From Chitinophaga sp. S165 (GTDB taxonomy: Bacteria > Bacteroidota > Bacteroidia > Chitinophagales > Chitinophagaceae), in the NCBI RefSeq assembly GCF_003182155.1, contig NZ_QGTG01000002.1, positions 124,001 through 188,000 on the forward strand: a stretch of DNA of 64,000 nucleotides. The letters are read 5' to 3'. The position numbers were made by a program, and so were the translations under genes. Below, in pieces: positions 53,179 through 63,251 of this stretch. Numbering within the stretch: the first letter of the stretch is position 1; each line of letters starts with the position of its first letter. Under the pieces are notes generated by a model, which made no database searches, was not told the origin of the DNA, and saw only the letters and a list, made by a program, of their open reading frames with translations.

Positions 53179-56100
53179 TCACTCCACAACTTTCACCCTT
53201 ATGCCTTCACTATGCGCACTAAACTCCGGTGCATACATACACTGTGCAGTGCTGATACCATTACTGAAATTACCCTGATGCGTTACGAACAAAGTATATT
53301 CAAACACATACGTTCCTTTCACCAATCGGCTAAAGAAGAAATTAGTGCTCGCATCTTTAGTGCTTTCATAATAATTTACTCCGTTCTGCCATTTGTTTTC
53401 ACTGATCACATTCTGAGGCTCAAAACATGCAGCACGCATATCTTTCAGATGCACATATTCCATATCACGATCTGATCGCATCACAATACGCACCTTCACT
53501 TTATCGCCTACTTTCAGACTGTTACCATCTTCAATAGCAGTTAATACCGGGCCGCTGCTGGTATTCCTTTCGATGAATAATTGTTTCTCCAGTTTCAGCG
53601 GAGTGGCTGCCGGTGTGATCTTGTCCAGCTGTTCGAAATACTGCCAGTAAGCAGCACCCCAGGATGGCTGGCCTTTACTACCCTTTACTGTTACCGCGAT
53701 GTTACCCATATCAGGTTTTACCTCGCTGGTATTGAAACGCTTTTTAAAGTAACCGGTACCAGCCTCAGTCTTCTCTGTCTGACTGCTGACTGTTACGTTA
53801 CCGGCTTTGATATCTACAACAGGTGTTGCATCCAACCAGTTGCTGCCACCTAACAACATTGCATAACATGCATCTGATGTTGCTTTTGTTGTATTCCAGC
53901 TGTTAGTCTGTTTATTCTTCAACAACCATGTTTTCATATCGGCTACTGCTACAGAATCATTCGTCACTTCCTTAAAGGCCGCGATCAGCATTGCCTGTGA
54001 TTCTACGGGAGCCTCATACCACCAGTAACCACCACGTAGTTCTTTCCAGGTCATTCCTGTTTCTTCGTTGTTAATAGCACGCTCTTTTAAAGACCTGATG
54101 ATCTCAGTGGCAGTTTTAACATCTCCACTCCTGTTAAATACAATAGCCAGCATTGCCTGTGGATATATATCCATCTTTAACCAGTACTTCTTAGCTTGTG
54201 AGATATAATACAGATAAGCTTCGCGATATTCAGCCGGCAACTCTTTTCCTTTCAGCAGGCTACGTGTATAGAGATAATGCGTTTCAATATACCCGATCTG
54301 CTGAGCGTTCATATCAGCTTTATGTTGCTTCAGATTGTGATAAGAGACGTCGATCGCTTTATCAAGATAACCCAATCCTTTAACGATCGTATTTTCAAGA
54401 TCGCCCATAGTCTCGTTTTTCAGTGCACCTACTTCATGCAAGCGACCGAAGCCGGCGAGTATGTACTGCGTGATGTAACGGTCTTCCCACATACCGTTGA
54501 ACCATGGGAAAGCACCATTTCCTAACTGACGCTCCTGCAATTGATTTATCGCTCTTTGCTGCTCGCTGCTCATGCGTTGCAGATCGAACAATAAGGCAAT
54601 ACGTTTCTTTTGCTCTGATTCACTCTTCGCTTCCAGCACCCACGGCGTTTCCTGCAACAGTACACTTTTCAGTTCTTCATTTTTCTGAAGATTGCTTTGT
54701 AAAGCTGATGTATCCGTAGTACGCCATTTTTCAAAGATGGCTTTTACTCCCGGTAGTGAGTTCGTGATATGAGCTGCCAGTGTATTTGCATAGTATCTGT
54801 TAAAGATCTGTTCAGAGCATTCATACGGATACTCCATCAGGTAAGGCAATGCCTGCACCGCATACCAGGCTGGATTGCTTGTAAATTCAAGTGTAAATGA
54901 ATGCTGTTGCAGTGTTTCTGATTCACCGCTTTTCTGCAGTTTAGACATATTGAATGTGCGTGTACCATCGCCACGCATAGACAACGGTAATGTTTCTGTT
55001 ACCAGCATGCTGTTAGTCAATACAGGCAGTGCATTCTCTTCTCCATCGCTATAGATACCAGATTTTGCTACTACACGATACACCAATGAACTGTTGAAGT
55101 TAAAAGGAATTTGTACCGGGAAACTCACCGCTGTGCTTTGCCCCTTCTCCACTGTGAAATGTTGGACAGGGAACAGGTTCTGGAACCAGCCATCTACCGG
55201 CTGCATAGTTGTTGCATCCAGCAGTTCCAGTCTCGCCTCTCCTTTTAATGTACTATCCGCCAGGTTACTGATCTTTGCAGAGAATTCGATCTTATCACCT
55301 TCCCGCATAAATCGTGGAGCATTAGGCTGTACCATCAGTGGTTTCTGTGTTACAATACTTGTCTCTGCAGCTCCGAACGATGCATCTTTTGTATGTGTTA
55401 ATGAAAGGAAGCGCCAGCGGGTCAATGCTTCAGGCACGGTGAAGTCAAAGCTGATGTTGCCATCTTTATCTGTGCGCAGTTCAGGTAAGAAGAACGCCGT
55501 TTCGTTAAAGTTCTTGCGTGGTTGAATATCGGAAGGCTTGGTAGCATCACCTCCATCCTGAGCTATATTTCCAGCCTCGCCTACTATTACTCCTGCCGCT
55601 TTACCCATTAATCCTGCAGCAAGTGGCATATCCTTCGCCATAGAAGCCTCATCCGCCATTGCAGCTACTGGTGCTGCAGGTGCAGGCATAGCTTCCGCCA
55701 TTACAACGCCTTTCCTCTTCATCGCATACATTCTTCTTCTGTCGGAATACCCAACAATGCTTACTTCCTCGTTCTTACCCTTATCGTCTAGTAGCATGTA
55801 AGCTCCTCCAGGATACCAACCAAACCAACTCAGGTCATCATAGCTGAAAGGCGGAACCTCTGGCCTTCTCTGACGCGAAATATCGTCTCGAACAATAGAC
55901 ATAGTCCGCTTGAAATTGTCTTCCGCTACCCAGAAACGGAAAGCACCTAATTCCGGCAATATTGAAGGAGCGGACCAATCGTGCTTACGGAATTCATCCA
56001 GCGATGCGTCATACATGGAAGCTACCATTTCAGCAGCCAGCTGTTCACCTTTATCCCCCTTAATCTTAACCTGCCACTTCTCTTTTTCACCAGGCAACAA

Positions 56101-59100
56101 TTTATCACGATGTGATGCGATGGTTACATCCAGTTGTTTATTCGACCAGGGTACATTAACTGTTTCTGTCAATGTATATACCCTGTTATCTTTTACAAAT
56201 GCATATTGGAATATGGCATTTCCCCTGTCACTTTCCAACGCTGTGTAATCCCTGTTTTCAATTGATCCGTTGATCTTAAAGCTGCTGAATGTTTCCTTCT
56301 TTTCAGCTTGTGTTAACAGTTGCAGTACATGTACATCTGCAGCAGAAGAACCGATGCGGATCTGTTTCTTCTCTCCCGGCTCTATACTTTTTGTATCAGC
56401 GTATTTCCATACATATACAGGATAAGACGGTTTTTTCGCTGATGGATCTACTACTTCGAATATCTGTTTCTGTACTGCTTCCTCTCCATATTTATCTTTC
56501 GTAGTTGCTTTCAGCTCATACCACCCGGCAGACAGCTTTTCTTTATCCAGCTTGACATTACCTTTCTCTCCGGTAGTAACAGATTGTGTCAGTACTGCTT
56601 TTTCTCTTGTCCAGCTTTCCTGATTATCTTCATCGTTATAGATATCATGCGGGAATGTTTTTTCGTATTCCGCCTGTGGTATCATGAACTGATCCGGTTT
56701 AGCCCAATACCTGCTACGTAACAAGCGGGCCGGTGGTTTCACCGGACTTACGGTAACTGCAACGTTTGCAGGTTCGAAAGAGCCATTGAGGTTCTGTGTA
56801 ATGATCTTAACGGAATCCAGGTCTTTATGCAATACTGTAGCTGGCAAATTCACTTTAATTTCCAGTGCCTGATAACCGGCGCTAACCATCTGGTCGCCAC
56901 TGTGTGTTTCTCCATTGATGTCAGTAACAGTAGCAGAAACAGCATATGTAAATATAGGTTTCAATGCCGCCGGCACTTTCAGATCAGGCAAAGCCGGGAA
57001 GGCGATGCTGAAAGTACCATCTGCTGCGGTCTTTACATCTCCATGAACGATCTCGCGCGACTCACTCCGGTACATGCTCTTCCACATCAGCCATGGATAA
57101 GGGAAGCGTGCTTTCCTTGTAACACGGTATTGTACCTGTGCACCATCTATATTGTTACCTGCATATGCCAATGCTTTGCCCGTCACTCTCACAGAATCAT
57201 TCACACGATAGGTGCCTTTTACCGGTTCAAACTCAACATAGAATTTCGGGCGTTTATATTCTTCTATCAAAAAGGAAGTATACCCTTCACCGGTTGATTC
57301 TTTCAGGTGAAAATCACCATTCAGACGTCCTGTCGGCAATGTGAACTTGCCTGAGTATGCGCCATACTCACTTGTTGTTACTTTCACGGTATCTACCAAT
57401 TCTCCATTCACATCGTGCAACTCAATCGTTACAGGCAATCCCGGCACAACTTTACTTTTTGCACCACCAGGATTAGCCGTCAGTACAATACCCTTAAAAT
57501 AAAGTGTCTGCCCTGGACGATAAATAGCCCTGTCTGTGAAAATAAAGCTGTTATGCCGCTCTTTTAACTCGTCCGACTGCTGTTGATACTTATAACTGTA
57601 GACGTACTTAAAATCGTCTATAAACAACTGATCCTCGCCATTCTTCCATTCCAGTCTTACATTCTGACGTTTGTTGTCCCATTGTACATCAAATTCACCA
57701 TCCTTGCCGGCAGTATAAGTTTGTACCTGTATCAGTTTACTTCTTTGCCTGTTTTCATTCGGTGCCCATATCGTCAGCTTGGCACCTGGCAGCGGCTGAC
57801 CTGTCTGCCTGTGCAAAGCATAATACCTGTTGGTTACATCATCTTCTTTATACTCACGAAGGATGTAACTGATATTAGACACATGAATGAACTGTACAGC
57901 AAGCAGATTCTCTTTCAGGCTGAAATCCTTGTTCACACTTGCCAGTACCATGTAAGTACCCAATGGCAAAGCATCCACTTTTATCTCTGCAGCATGCTCC
58001 CTGAAATCTGCCGATCCTGTCAGCGCCTGTTCCCATGTCTTCAAAGGTTGCTTACCCAGCATTAAGCGCCAGTATTTATTAGTAGTATCTCTGTAGTCCT
58101 CTTGTGCCTCACGTAAAGAACTACGGAAAGTTTCATCTATACGAACAACCCTTAAATAGATCTTATCTGTATTCCGGTAAGTGACCAGTGAACGGAAAGG
58201 CATACCAGGTATATTGACCAGTTCTGTTTCCAGGCGAAGTTCTTTATCCTTTATCCTCACCAGCAGATCAAAACAGTTTGCTCCTCCCACAGAACGGGGA
58301 GCCAGCTCTATCGCCTTCTCACAAAGTGTTTTAGCCAGCTGCATAGCCGCCGCCGGTGTTATTCCTTCTGCGACTGTTGCGTCCTTTTTATTACCCTCAG
58401 TCAGATAATACTGGGCCAGCTGAAAGATGAACTGTGTCACCTCTTTCTCTCCTGCATAAGCTTTCTCCTGGGTCTTCAGCAACTGTACATACAGCGCTTC
58501 TTTGTCGTGCATAACTGCCACCTGGTTTACATAGGCTGTTCTTTCCAGATCGAGGTCCAGCAACGCCGCCTTATCTTTTGCATGGAAACGCATCAGATCC
58601 TGGAGCAGCAATAAAGCCTTGTATTGAAGAGAAGCAGAATCAGCGGCGGCAAACTTGTGTTGCATGAAAACATCCGCAGGGGCAAAAGCCACGGGATCGG
58701 TCAGCTCAAACTGGTTTTCAGCCTGGGAGATCATACTTTCCCCGGATTTATAATAATCCAGGGCACGGTGGGCGATCATGTCAAATAAAGTAGGACGTAA
58801 CTTCCTGCCATTCCCTTTTCCCGCTACCAGGATGTCTTCATACTTGCTGATGTCCACCTTCTTCAGAGATGGAATGTCCTGCAGGGATGCTTCATAAGCG
58901 GCAGTTATTTCCCGGTGGAGACGTGAGGCACTCCAGGTAGAGACATCTGTAGAGGTGTCGCCCTGGATATCTGTGCGGTCATATATCTGGAACCTGTTGT
59001 CCTCCAGATACCGCTGCAGGGTTTCTCCCTGCAGACTTTTCATCACAGCGCGGGCTGTCGGCGAAAAGGTCTGTGTTTTCCAGGCCACATTTTTGTCCTT

Positions 59101-59349
59101 TTCATTCTTTTCATCTTCCAGGTAAGCCACATATTTGATCCTGTAGATGTATGTTTTCAGCAACTGAACCTCGTTCTGTTGCTTTGCAGCATTCTCAGAG
59201 ATCACATCCAGTTCCAGCAAAGCTGATCTGAACAGGCCCTTTCCATCTAATTCCTGTACTTTTTTCCAATGGGTGTCATAGTTAAACTGGGCCATAACAG
59301 TTTTACAGCTTAAGATTAAAAAAATAAAAACGGCTACGATAAGACGCAT
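53179..59349 (-). CDS. bacterial alpha-2-macroglobulin family protein
   Basis: Very large (2056 residues) exported protease-trap-like protein. Signal sequence MRLIVAVFIFLILSCKTVMAQ; ILSC could be a lipobox, AQF an alternative type-I site. N-terminal helical region, then MG2 (NSFIFTDRAIYRPGQTLYFKG, ... YGAYSGKFTLPTG), the A2M domain (NETAFFLPELRTDKDGNISFDFTVPEALTRWRF) and the thioester region PYECSEQIF with C1511-x-E-Q1514, so the thioester is intact. The C-terminal part is alpha/alpha-toroid-like followed by receptor-type beta domain. An Ala/Met/Gly-rich segment (about 1195-1275) precedes the A2M domain. The first ATG of the ORF is at 59361; 59349 gives the better signal peptide. Confidence 0.93.
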   Translation of the reverse strand: MRLIVAVFIFLILSCKTVMAQFNYDTHWKKVQELDGKGLFRSALLELDVISENAAKQQNEVQLLKTYIYRIKYVAYLEDEKNEKDKNVAWKTQTFSPTARAVMKSLQGETLQRYLEDNRFQIYDRTDIQGDTSTDVSTWSASRLHREITAAYEASLQDIPSLKKVDISKYEDILVAGKGNGRKLRPTLFDMIAHRALDYYKSGESMISQAENQFELTDPVAFAPADVFMQHKFAAADSASLQYKALLLLQDLMRFHAKDKAALLDLDLERTAYVNQVAVMHDKEALYVQLLKTQEKAYAGEKEVTQFIFQLAQYYLTEGNKKDATVAEGITPAAAMQLAKTLCEKAIELAPRSVGGANCFDLLVRIKDKELRLETELVNIPGMPFRSLVTYRNTDKIYLRVVRIDETFRSSLREAQEDYRDTTNKYWRLMLGKQPLKTWEQALTGSADFREHAAEIKVDALPLGTYMVLASVNKDFSLKENLLAVQFIHVSNISYILREYKEDDVTNRYYALHRQTGQPLPGAKLTIWAPNENRQRSKLIQVQTYTAGKDGEFDVQWDNKRQNVRLEWKNGEDQLFIDDFKYVYSYKYQQQSDELKERHNSFIFTDRAIYRPGQTLYFKGIVLTANPGGAKSKVVPGLPVTIELHDVNGELVDTVKVTTSEYGAYSGKFTLPTGRLNGDFHLKESTGEGYTSFLIEEYKRPKFYVEFEPVKGTYRVNDSVRVTGKALAYAGNNIDGAQVQYRVTRKARFPYPWLMWKSMYRSESREIVHGDVKTAADGTFSIAFPALPDLKVPAALKPIFTYAVSATVTDINGETHSGDQMVSAGYQALEIKVNLPATVLHKDLDSVKIITQNLNGSFEPANVAVTVSPVKPPARLLRSRYWAKPDQFMIPQAEYEKTFPHDIYNDEDNQESWTREKAVLTQSVTTGEKGNVKLDKEKLSAGWYELKATTKDKYGEEAVQKQIFEVVDPSAKKPSYPVYVWKYADTKSIEPGEKKQIRIGSSAADVHVLQLLTQAEKKETFSSFKINGSIENRDYTALESDRGNAIFQYAFVKDNRVYTLTETVNVPWSNKQLDVTIASHRDKLLPGEKEKWQVKIKGDKGEQLAAEMVASMYDASLDEFRKHDWSAPSILPELGAFRFWVAEDNFKRTMSIVRDDISRQRRPEVPPFSYDDLSWFGWYPGGAYMLLDDKGKNEEVSIVGYSDRRRMYAMKRKGVVMAEAMPAPAAPVAAMADEASMAKDMPLAAGLMGKAAGVIVGEAGNIAQDGGDATKPSDIQPRKNFNETAFFLPELRTDKDGNISFDFTVPEALTRWRFLSLTHTKDASFGAAETSIVTQKPLMVQPNAPRFMREGDKIEFSAKISNLADSTLKGEARLELLDATTMQPVDGWFQNLFPVQHFTVEKGQSTAVSFPVQIPFNFNSSLVYRVVAKSGIYSDGEENALPVLTNSMLVTETLPLSMRGDGTRTFNMSKLQKSGESETLQQHSFTLEFTSNPAWYAVQALPYLMEYPYECSEQIFNRYYANTLAAHITNSLPGVKAIFEKWRTTDTSALQSNLQKNEELKSVLLQETPWVLEAKSESEQKKRIALLFDLQRMSSEQQRAINQLQERQLGNGAFPWFNGMWEDRYITQYILAGFGRLHEVGALKNETMGDLENTIVKGLGYLDKAIDVSYHNLKQHKADMNAQQIGYIETHYLYTRSLLKGKELPAEYREAYLYYISQAKKYWLKMDIYPQAMLAIVFNRSGDVKTATEIIRSLKERAINNEETGMTWKELRGGYWWYEAPVESQAMLIAAFKEVTNDSVAVADMKTWLLKNKQTNSWNTTKATSDACYAMLLGGSNWLDATPVVDIKAGNVTVSSQTEKTEAGTGYFKKRFNTSEVKPDMGNIAVTVKGSKGQPSWGAAYWQYFEQLDKITPAATPLKLEKQLFIERNTSSGPVLTAIEDGNSLKVGDKVKVRIVMRSDRDMEYVHLKDMRAACFEPQNVISENKWQNGVNYYESTKDASTNFFFSRLVKGTYVFEYTLFVTHQGNFSNGISTAQCMYAPEFSAHSEGIRVKVVE

Positions 59350-59459
59350 ATGGGATAGCATTTAAAATTCATTTATCTCCGGAACAGGATGCCAAAAGAT
59401 CTCCTATTCCACAGGGTTCCGGTATAAAAGTCAACAAAATATCCTTCGGGGTAAAAAAA

Positions 59460-59490
59460 ATCCTCCCACCGGATTAACCCGTGGGAGGAT
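59460..59490 (-). terminator. terminator after sucD
   Basis: 10-bp arms ATCCTCCCAC/GTGGGAGGAT with an 11-nt loop, followed by eight T on the minus strand, 26 bp after the sucD stop. Confidence 0.85.
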
Positions 59491-59515
59491 AATATATTAC
59501 ATAATCTATTGATTA

Positions 59516-60397
59516 TTATGCTTTCACAGCTTTCAGCACCTCTGCCATTGTCTTACCAATATTTGCAGGGCTTTCAACTACGTGTACACCACACTCAGCC
59601 ATGATCTTCATCTTCGCCGCTGCAGTATCGTCAGCACCACCGATGATAGCACCTGCGTGACCCATACGACGGCCCGGAGGAGCTGTCTGGCCAGCGATGA
59701 AACCAACTACTGGTTTAGTACCGTGCGCTTTGATCCATTTTGCAGCATCAGCTTCCATGCTACCGCCGATCTCACCGATCATGATGATACCTACAGTTTC
59801 AGGGTCGTTCATCAGCAGCTCAACCGCATCTTTGGTAGGGGTACCAATGATAGGGTCGCCACCGATACCGATAGCTGTAGAAACACCCAGACCAGCTTTA
59901 ACTACCTGATCTGCAGCCTCATATGTTAAAGTACCGGATTTGGATACGATACCGATATTACCTTTCTTGAAAATGAAACCCGGCATGATGCCTACTTTAG
60001 CTTCTTCAGCAGTGATTACACCAGGGCAGTTTGGTCCGATCAGACGGCTCTTGCGGCCAACCAGGAAGTTCTTAGCTCTGATCATATCCTGAACAGGGAT
60101 ACCCTCAGTGATACATACGATCAGCTCTATACCAGCTTCAGCAGCTTCCATGATAGCGTCTGCAGCGAATCCTGGTGGAACGAAAATGATAGAAACGTTT
60201 GCGCCTGTTGCCTTTACAGCATCATCTACTGTATTAAAAACCGGACGCTCCAGGTGCTTGGTGCCGCCTTTTCCCGGCGTAACGCCGCCTACTACCTGCG
60301 TGCCATATTCTATCATCTGTGTGGCATGGAATGTGCCTTCTGTACCGGTAAAGCCCTGTACAATCACTTTGCTATGCTTATTAACTAAAACACTCAT
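59516..60397 (-). CDS. sucD: succinyl-CoA synthetase subunit alpha
   Basis: Catalytic alpha subunit of the TCA-cycle enzyme. CoA-binding Rossmann start [22 protein letters not shown] and VTPGKGG, family motif [23 protein letters not shown], and phospho-His H247 in [10 protein letters not shown]. 293 residues. sucC is not adjacent, so the subunits are encoded apart. Own promoter at 60431-60438. Confidence 0.97.
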   Translation of the reverse strand: MSVLVNKHSKVIVQGFTGTEGTFHATQMIEYGTQVVGGVTPGKGGTKHLERPVFNTVDDAVKATGANVSIIFVPPGFAADAIMEAAEAGIELIVCITEGIPVQDMIRAKNFLVGRKSRLIGPNCPGVITAEEAKVGIMPGFIFKKGNIGIVSKSGTLTYEAADQVVKAGLGVSTAIGIGGDPIIGTPTKDAVELLMNDPETVGIIMIGEIGGSMEADAAKWIKAHGTKPVVGFIAGQTAPPGRRMGHAGAIIGGADDTAAAKMKIMAECGVHVVESPANIGKTMAEVLKAVKA

Positions 60398-60430
60398 CGC
60401 GCTTGGTTTATTGTTTTATAATGATATCGG

Positions 60431-60438
60431 CAAAATTA
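60431..60438 (-). promoter_or_regulatory. -7 element of sucD
   Basis: TAATTTTG on the minus strand, exact match, 33 bp upstream of the ATG. Confidence 0.55.
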
Positions 60439-60461
60439 AAGTCCTAATCCCAATTTCCAAA

Positions 60462-61265
60462 TCAATCTTTTTTAATCTGGTTACGCCAGTTCTGGTCCTG
60501 GAACATTTCCATCTGTCTCATTTCCTTGGCATCACGGAGGAATTCGGACGCGAAGATAAAGTCATTCAGCTTCTCATCTTTACTGAAAATGATGTCTTTA
60601 TTACTTCCTTCCCACTGTTTACGCCCCTGGTACATATACACGATATGGTCCCCGCTTTCCATTACGGTGTTCATATCATGGGTATTGATCACCGTGGTAA
60701 TATTGTACTCCAGTGTTAATTCTTTGATAAGTTTGTCTATGAGCAGGGAAGTTTGCGGGTCCAGACCGGAATTGGGCTCATCACAGAACAGGTATTTAGG
60801 ATTTAATACGATAGCACGGGCTATCCCTACCCTCTTTTTCATCCCCCCGCTGATCTCAGCCGGGTATTTTTTTGCCGCTTCCTTTAAGTTTACCCTTTCC
60901 AGGCACTCCATCACACGGGTCTTCTTTTCTCTGAGGGTGCCTTTTCCGAACATATCCAGCGGGAACATTACATTCTGTTCCACCGTCATACTGTCAAACA
61001 GGGCCGATCCCTGGAAAAGCATCCCTATCTGCTGACGGATCTCCTTTTTTTCATGATCGTTCATTCCTGTAAAGTCCTTTCCGTCGTACAGCACTTTACC
61101 GGCATCGATCGGCATCAATCCTACCATACACTTCATCATCACGGTCTTTCCGCTACCACTGGTACCAATGATCAGGTTCACTTTCCCGGTCTCCATGACA
61201 GCAGATACATCCGGCAGAATGATCTTATCTCCAAAGCCCTTCTTAATATTAACCAACTCAATCAT
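60462..61265 (-). CDS. mlaF: MlaF-type ABC ATPase (lipid asymmetry/MCE transport)
   Basis: ATP-binding subunit of a MlaFEDB-type phospholipid transporter. Walker A GTSGSGKTVMMK, Q-loop GMLFQGSALFDSMTV, signature EISGGMKKRVGIARA, Walker B YLFCDEPNSGLDP and H-loop INTHDMNTV. GSALFDSMTV is the wording typical of MlaF. The ATG at 61265 is used. Preceded by mlaE; the gene for the MCE subunit (mlaD) would normally follow, but sucD follows instead. Confidence 0.92.
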   Translation of the reverse strand: MIELVNIKKGFGDKIILPDVSAVMETGKVNLIIGTSGSGKTVMMKCMVGLMPIDAGKVLYDGKDFTGMNDHEKKEIRQQIGMLFQGSALFDSMTVEQNVMFPLDMFGKGTLREKKTRVMECLERVNLKEAAKKYPAEISGGMKKRVGIARAIVLNPKYLFCDEPNSGLDPQTSLLIDKLIKELTLEYNITTVINTHDMNTVMESGDHIVYMYQGRKQWEGSNKDIIFSKDEKLNDFIFASEFLRDAKEMRQMEMFQDQNWRNQIKKD

Positions 61266-61329
61266 AAACAATTACGAATTATGCATCCGGGCTACAACCT
61301 ACAGTATACTCCTGTAGCCGCAGGATCGC

Positions 61330-62073
61330 TTATAACAATAGTGCTGCCAGCAGATAATCCATGAACAATATCAGCACACAGGTTACCACTACGGCACTAG
61401 TGCTGGCTTTACCGATCTCTAACGCGCCACCCTGCACATTATATCCATAATAAGACGGTACGCTGGCAATAATGAAAGCAAATACGAACGACTTAAATAA
61501 GGCAAAGAAGATGTTGTATGCTCTAAAGTCCTGTCTGAGCCCTTGCCAATACTGATCTGCAGATAAAATACCTCCCAGTTCACCTGCCTTCTGCCCTCCC
61601 CAGATACCCAGGAAGCCCGAAATACAGATCAGGCAAGGTATCATGATGATCGCCGCCAGTATCTTTGGCCTGATCAGGTACCCTTTTGTATTGATACCCA
61701 TGATCTCCTGCGCGTCAATCTGCTCAGATACGCGCATATTACCTAACTCTGATGCTATCTTGGACCCTACCACACCTGCCAGTACAATACAGGTCAGCGT
61801 AGGCGCAAATTCGAGAATGATAGTATCCCTTACCACCTGTGCGATAGTGGCTTTGGGAATGAGAGGACTTACCAGCTGGTAAGCGATCTGCAGGGTGGTT
61901 ACCCCTCCCATGAACAGCGAAATAATAAATACAATACCTAATGATCCGATGCCTATATCCACACACTGCCGCATAAACTCCCGCCAAAACATTTTCATGT
62001 TTTCCGGGCGGGAAAACATGCCCTTAAGCATAAGCAGGTAGTTTCCGAAATGATGAAAGAATCTAAATTCCAT
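61330..62073 (-). CDS. mlaE: MlaE-type permease (lipid asymmetry/MCE transport)
   Basis: Inner-membrane permease of 247 residues. Family features: FSRPENMKMFWREFMRQCVDIGIGSLGIVFIISLFMGGVTTLQ, TIILEFAPTLTCIVLAGVVGSKIASELGNMRVSEQIDAQEIMGI and C-terminal GGALEIGKASTSAVVVTCVLILFMDYL. Pairs with mlaF (64 bp downstream). A -7 element is at 62081-62088. Confidence 0.93.
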   Translation of the reverse strand: MEFRFFHHFGNYLLMLKGMFSRPENMKMFWREFMRQCVDIGIGSLGIVFIISLFMGGVTTLQIAYQLVSPLIPKATIAQVVRDTIILEFAPTLTCIVLAGVVGSKIASELGNMRVSEQIDAQEIMGINTKGYLIRPKILAAIIMIPCLICISGFLGIWGGQKAGELGGILSADQYWQGLRQDFRAYNIFFALFKSFVFAFIIASVPSYYGYNVQGGALEIGKASTSAVVVTCVLILFMDYLLAALLL

Positions 62074-62080
62074 AGCTGGT

Positions 62081-62088
62081 CAAAGATA
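62081..62088 (-). promoter_or_regulatory. -7 element of mlaE
   Basis: TATCTTTG on the minus strand, exact match, ending 8 bp from the ATG at 62073; predicts a very short leader. Confidence 0.5.
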
Positions 62089-62129
62089 GGGAAAAATAGT
62101 TGGGAGTACATAGTCGGTGCGCTATCCAC

Positions 62130-63161
62130 TCATTTAAGACTTTTGACCAGCAACCGCTTCAGACTGCGTTCAATGATCTCACCCATTGTTTTACAACGGG
62201 AAAAGACCGGATCCTCATAATACTGCGCCAGTTCATGCCCCAGCTGGGTTATTTTCTCCGGGAATGAGACCCTGTCGGTCATGATCACGTCCCTGAGATC
62301 TTTTATGCGATGTCGTTGTGTTTTGATCCTTCTGGCTATTACAGAACGCTCCTCCTGCTGATATTGCTTCACAACTTCCGCGTTCAGATGTTTCATCGCC
62401 AGTTCCACAAAGACCCTGTTCTCTTTAAAGAACTGTGGCATATAAAGTGTCCGTTTCCCTTCATAGAACTGCTGATCAAAATCAATGGCCCGTATACGAA
62501 ACTGTACATCGTCAAAGTCCTGGGTAATGTCAAAGACGAAGTTATAGGAACGCATATCGCCCAGCAAACGCACAAAACAACGCTCATTGAACTTGACAAA
62601 CTCTTTGGCTATACGTTTAGGATTGAATTCAGGCCTGTTCAGATAATGAAGGATAAACTGATCGCCCGGTACGCCAGCGATATGTTCTTCTACCAGGGTA
62701 TTGCCGTCCACCACAAAGTTGATCACGTACGGCGATAGTATATGCTCCAGTTCTAACCCGTAAATACGGGAAGCATCTGCGATCTTGATATAGAAATAAT
62801 CATACACGTCGTTGTACGTGTTCCTGATCCTGATACGGAAAGGGTGAGAATTACCAAATGTACAGTAATCGATACGCTCCACTTCCAGATGCTCTTCCGC
62901 TGTCTGATCGCCACCCGCCTTCATAATGGAATAGATCCTTTTCAATCCGGCCTGCAACTGGTTATACATACTCTGTGGATAGAACACTGACTCCCATAAT
63001 GTATCCTTACCGTCTTTATCATACACAGGAATGCTGTTATCGTAATAACGCAACTCCTCATACGAGACAGGTAGTTTAATCTCCCTCTCATATAGCTTGA
63101 GATACCCCCTGAATGCAGGGTTTAACGGGAAAAAAGCCTTTTTACGGGATATGTGCTGCAT
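62130..63161 (-). CDS. unrecognised protein with protein-kinase/APH-like motif set
   Basis: No family recognised by eye. 343 residues from the ATG at 63161 (MQHISRKKAFFPL); TTG 63167 is an alternative. Motifs in kinase order: YFYIKIAD with K126 (ATP lysine), LELEHI with E137/E139 (helix-C Glu), hinge-like LVEEHIAGVPGD, catalytic loop LLGDMRSYNFVFD with D202 and N207 exactly five residues later, and metal site RAIDFDQQF with D227/D229. The basic C-terminal tail (about 290-343) is helical. This looks like an aminoglycoside-phosphotransferase/kinase fold; substrate unknown. Cytoplasmic, no signal peptide. Lies between mlaE and maeB on the same strand. Confidence 0.65.
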   Translation of the reverse strand: MQHISRKKAFFPLNPAFRGYLKLYEREIKLPVSYEELRYYDNSIPVYDKDGKDTLWESVFYPQSMYNQLQAGLKRIYSIMKAGGDQTAEEHLEVERIDYCTFGNSHPFRIRIRNTYNDVYDYFYIKIADASRIYGLELEHILSPYVINFVVDGNTLVEEHIAGVPGDQFILHYLNRPEFNPKRIAKEFVKFNERCFVRLLGDMRSYNFVFDITQDFDDVQFRIRAIDFDQQFYEGKRTLYMPQFFKENRVFVELAMKHLNAEVVKQYQQEERSVIARRIKTQRHRIKDLRDVIMTDRVSFPEKITQLGHELAQYYEDPVFSRCKTMGEIIERSLKRLLVKSLK

Positions 63162-63180
63162 ACCCAAATATCAAAAAAAA

Positions 63181-63235
63181 ATCAGGAACCAGGAATTGAA
63201 ATGCTTTAAACGACATATCAATTCCGATTCCTGAT
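63181..63235 (-). terminator. terminator after maeB
   Basis: Arms 63181-63199 (ATCAGGAA, then GGAATTGA) and 63218-63235 (TCAATTCC, then TTCCTGAT) pair in two segments with a small internal bulge and an 18-nt loop, followed by nine or more T on the minus strand, 17 bp after the maeB stop. Confidence 0.8.
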
Positions 63236-63251
63236 GATTAATTTGTTCCCT

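Noticed and set aside
52898..53182. 94-codon minus-strand frame near the DUF2335 remnant
   Set aside because: It starts at a GTG upstream of the A2M terminator and runs through that hairpin; the protein-like portion lacks a start codon. Kept only as a note on decayed sequence.
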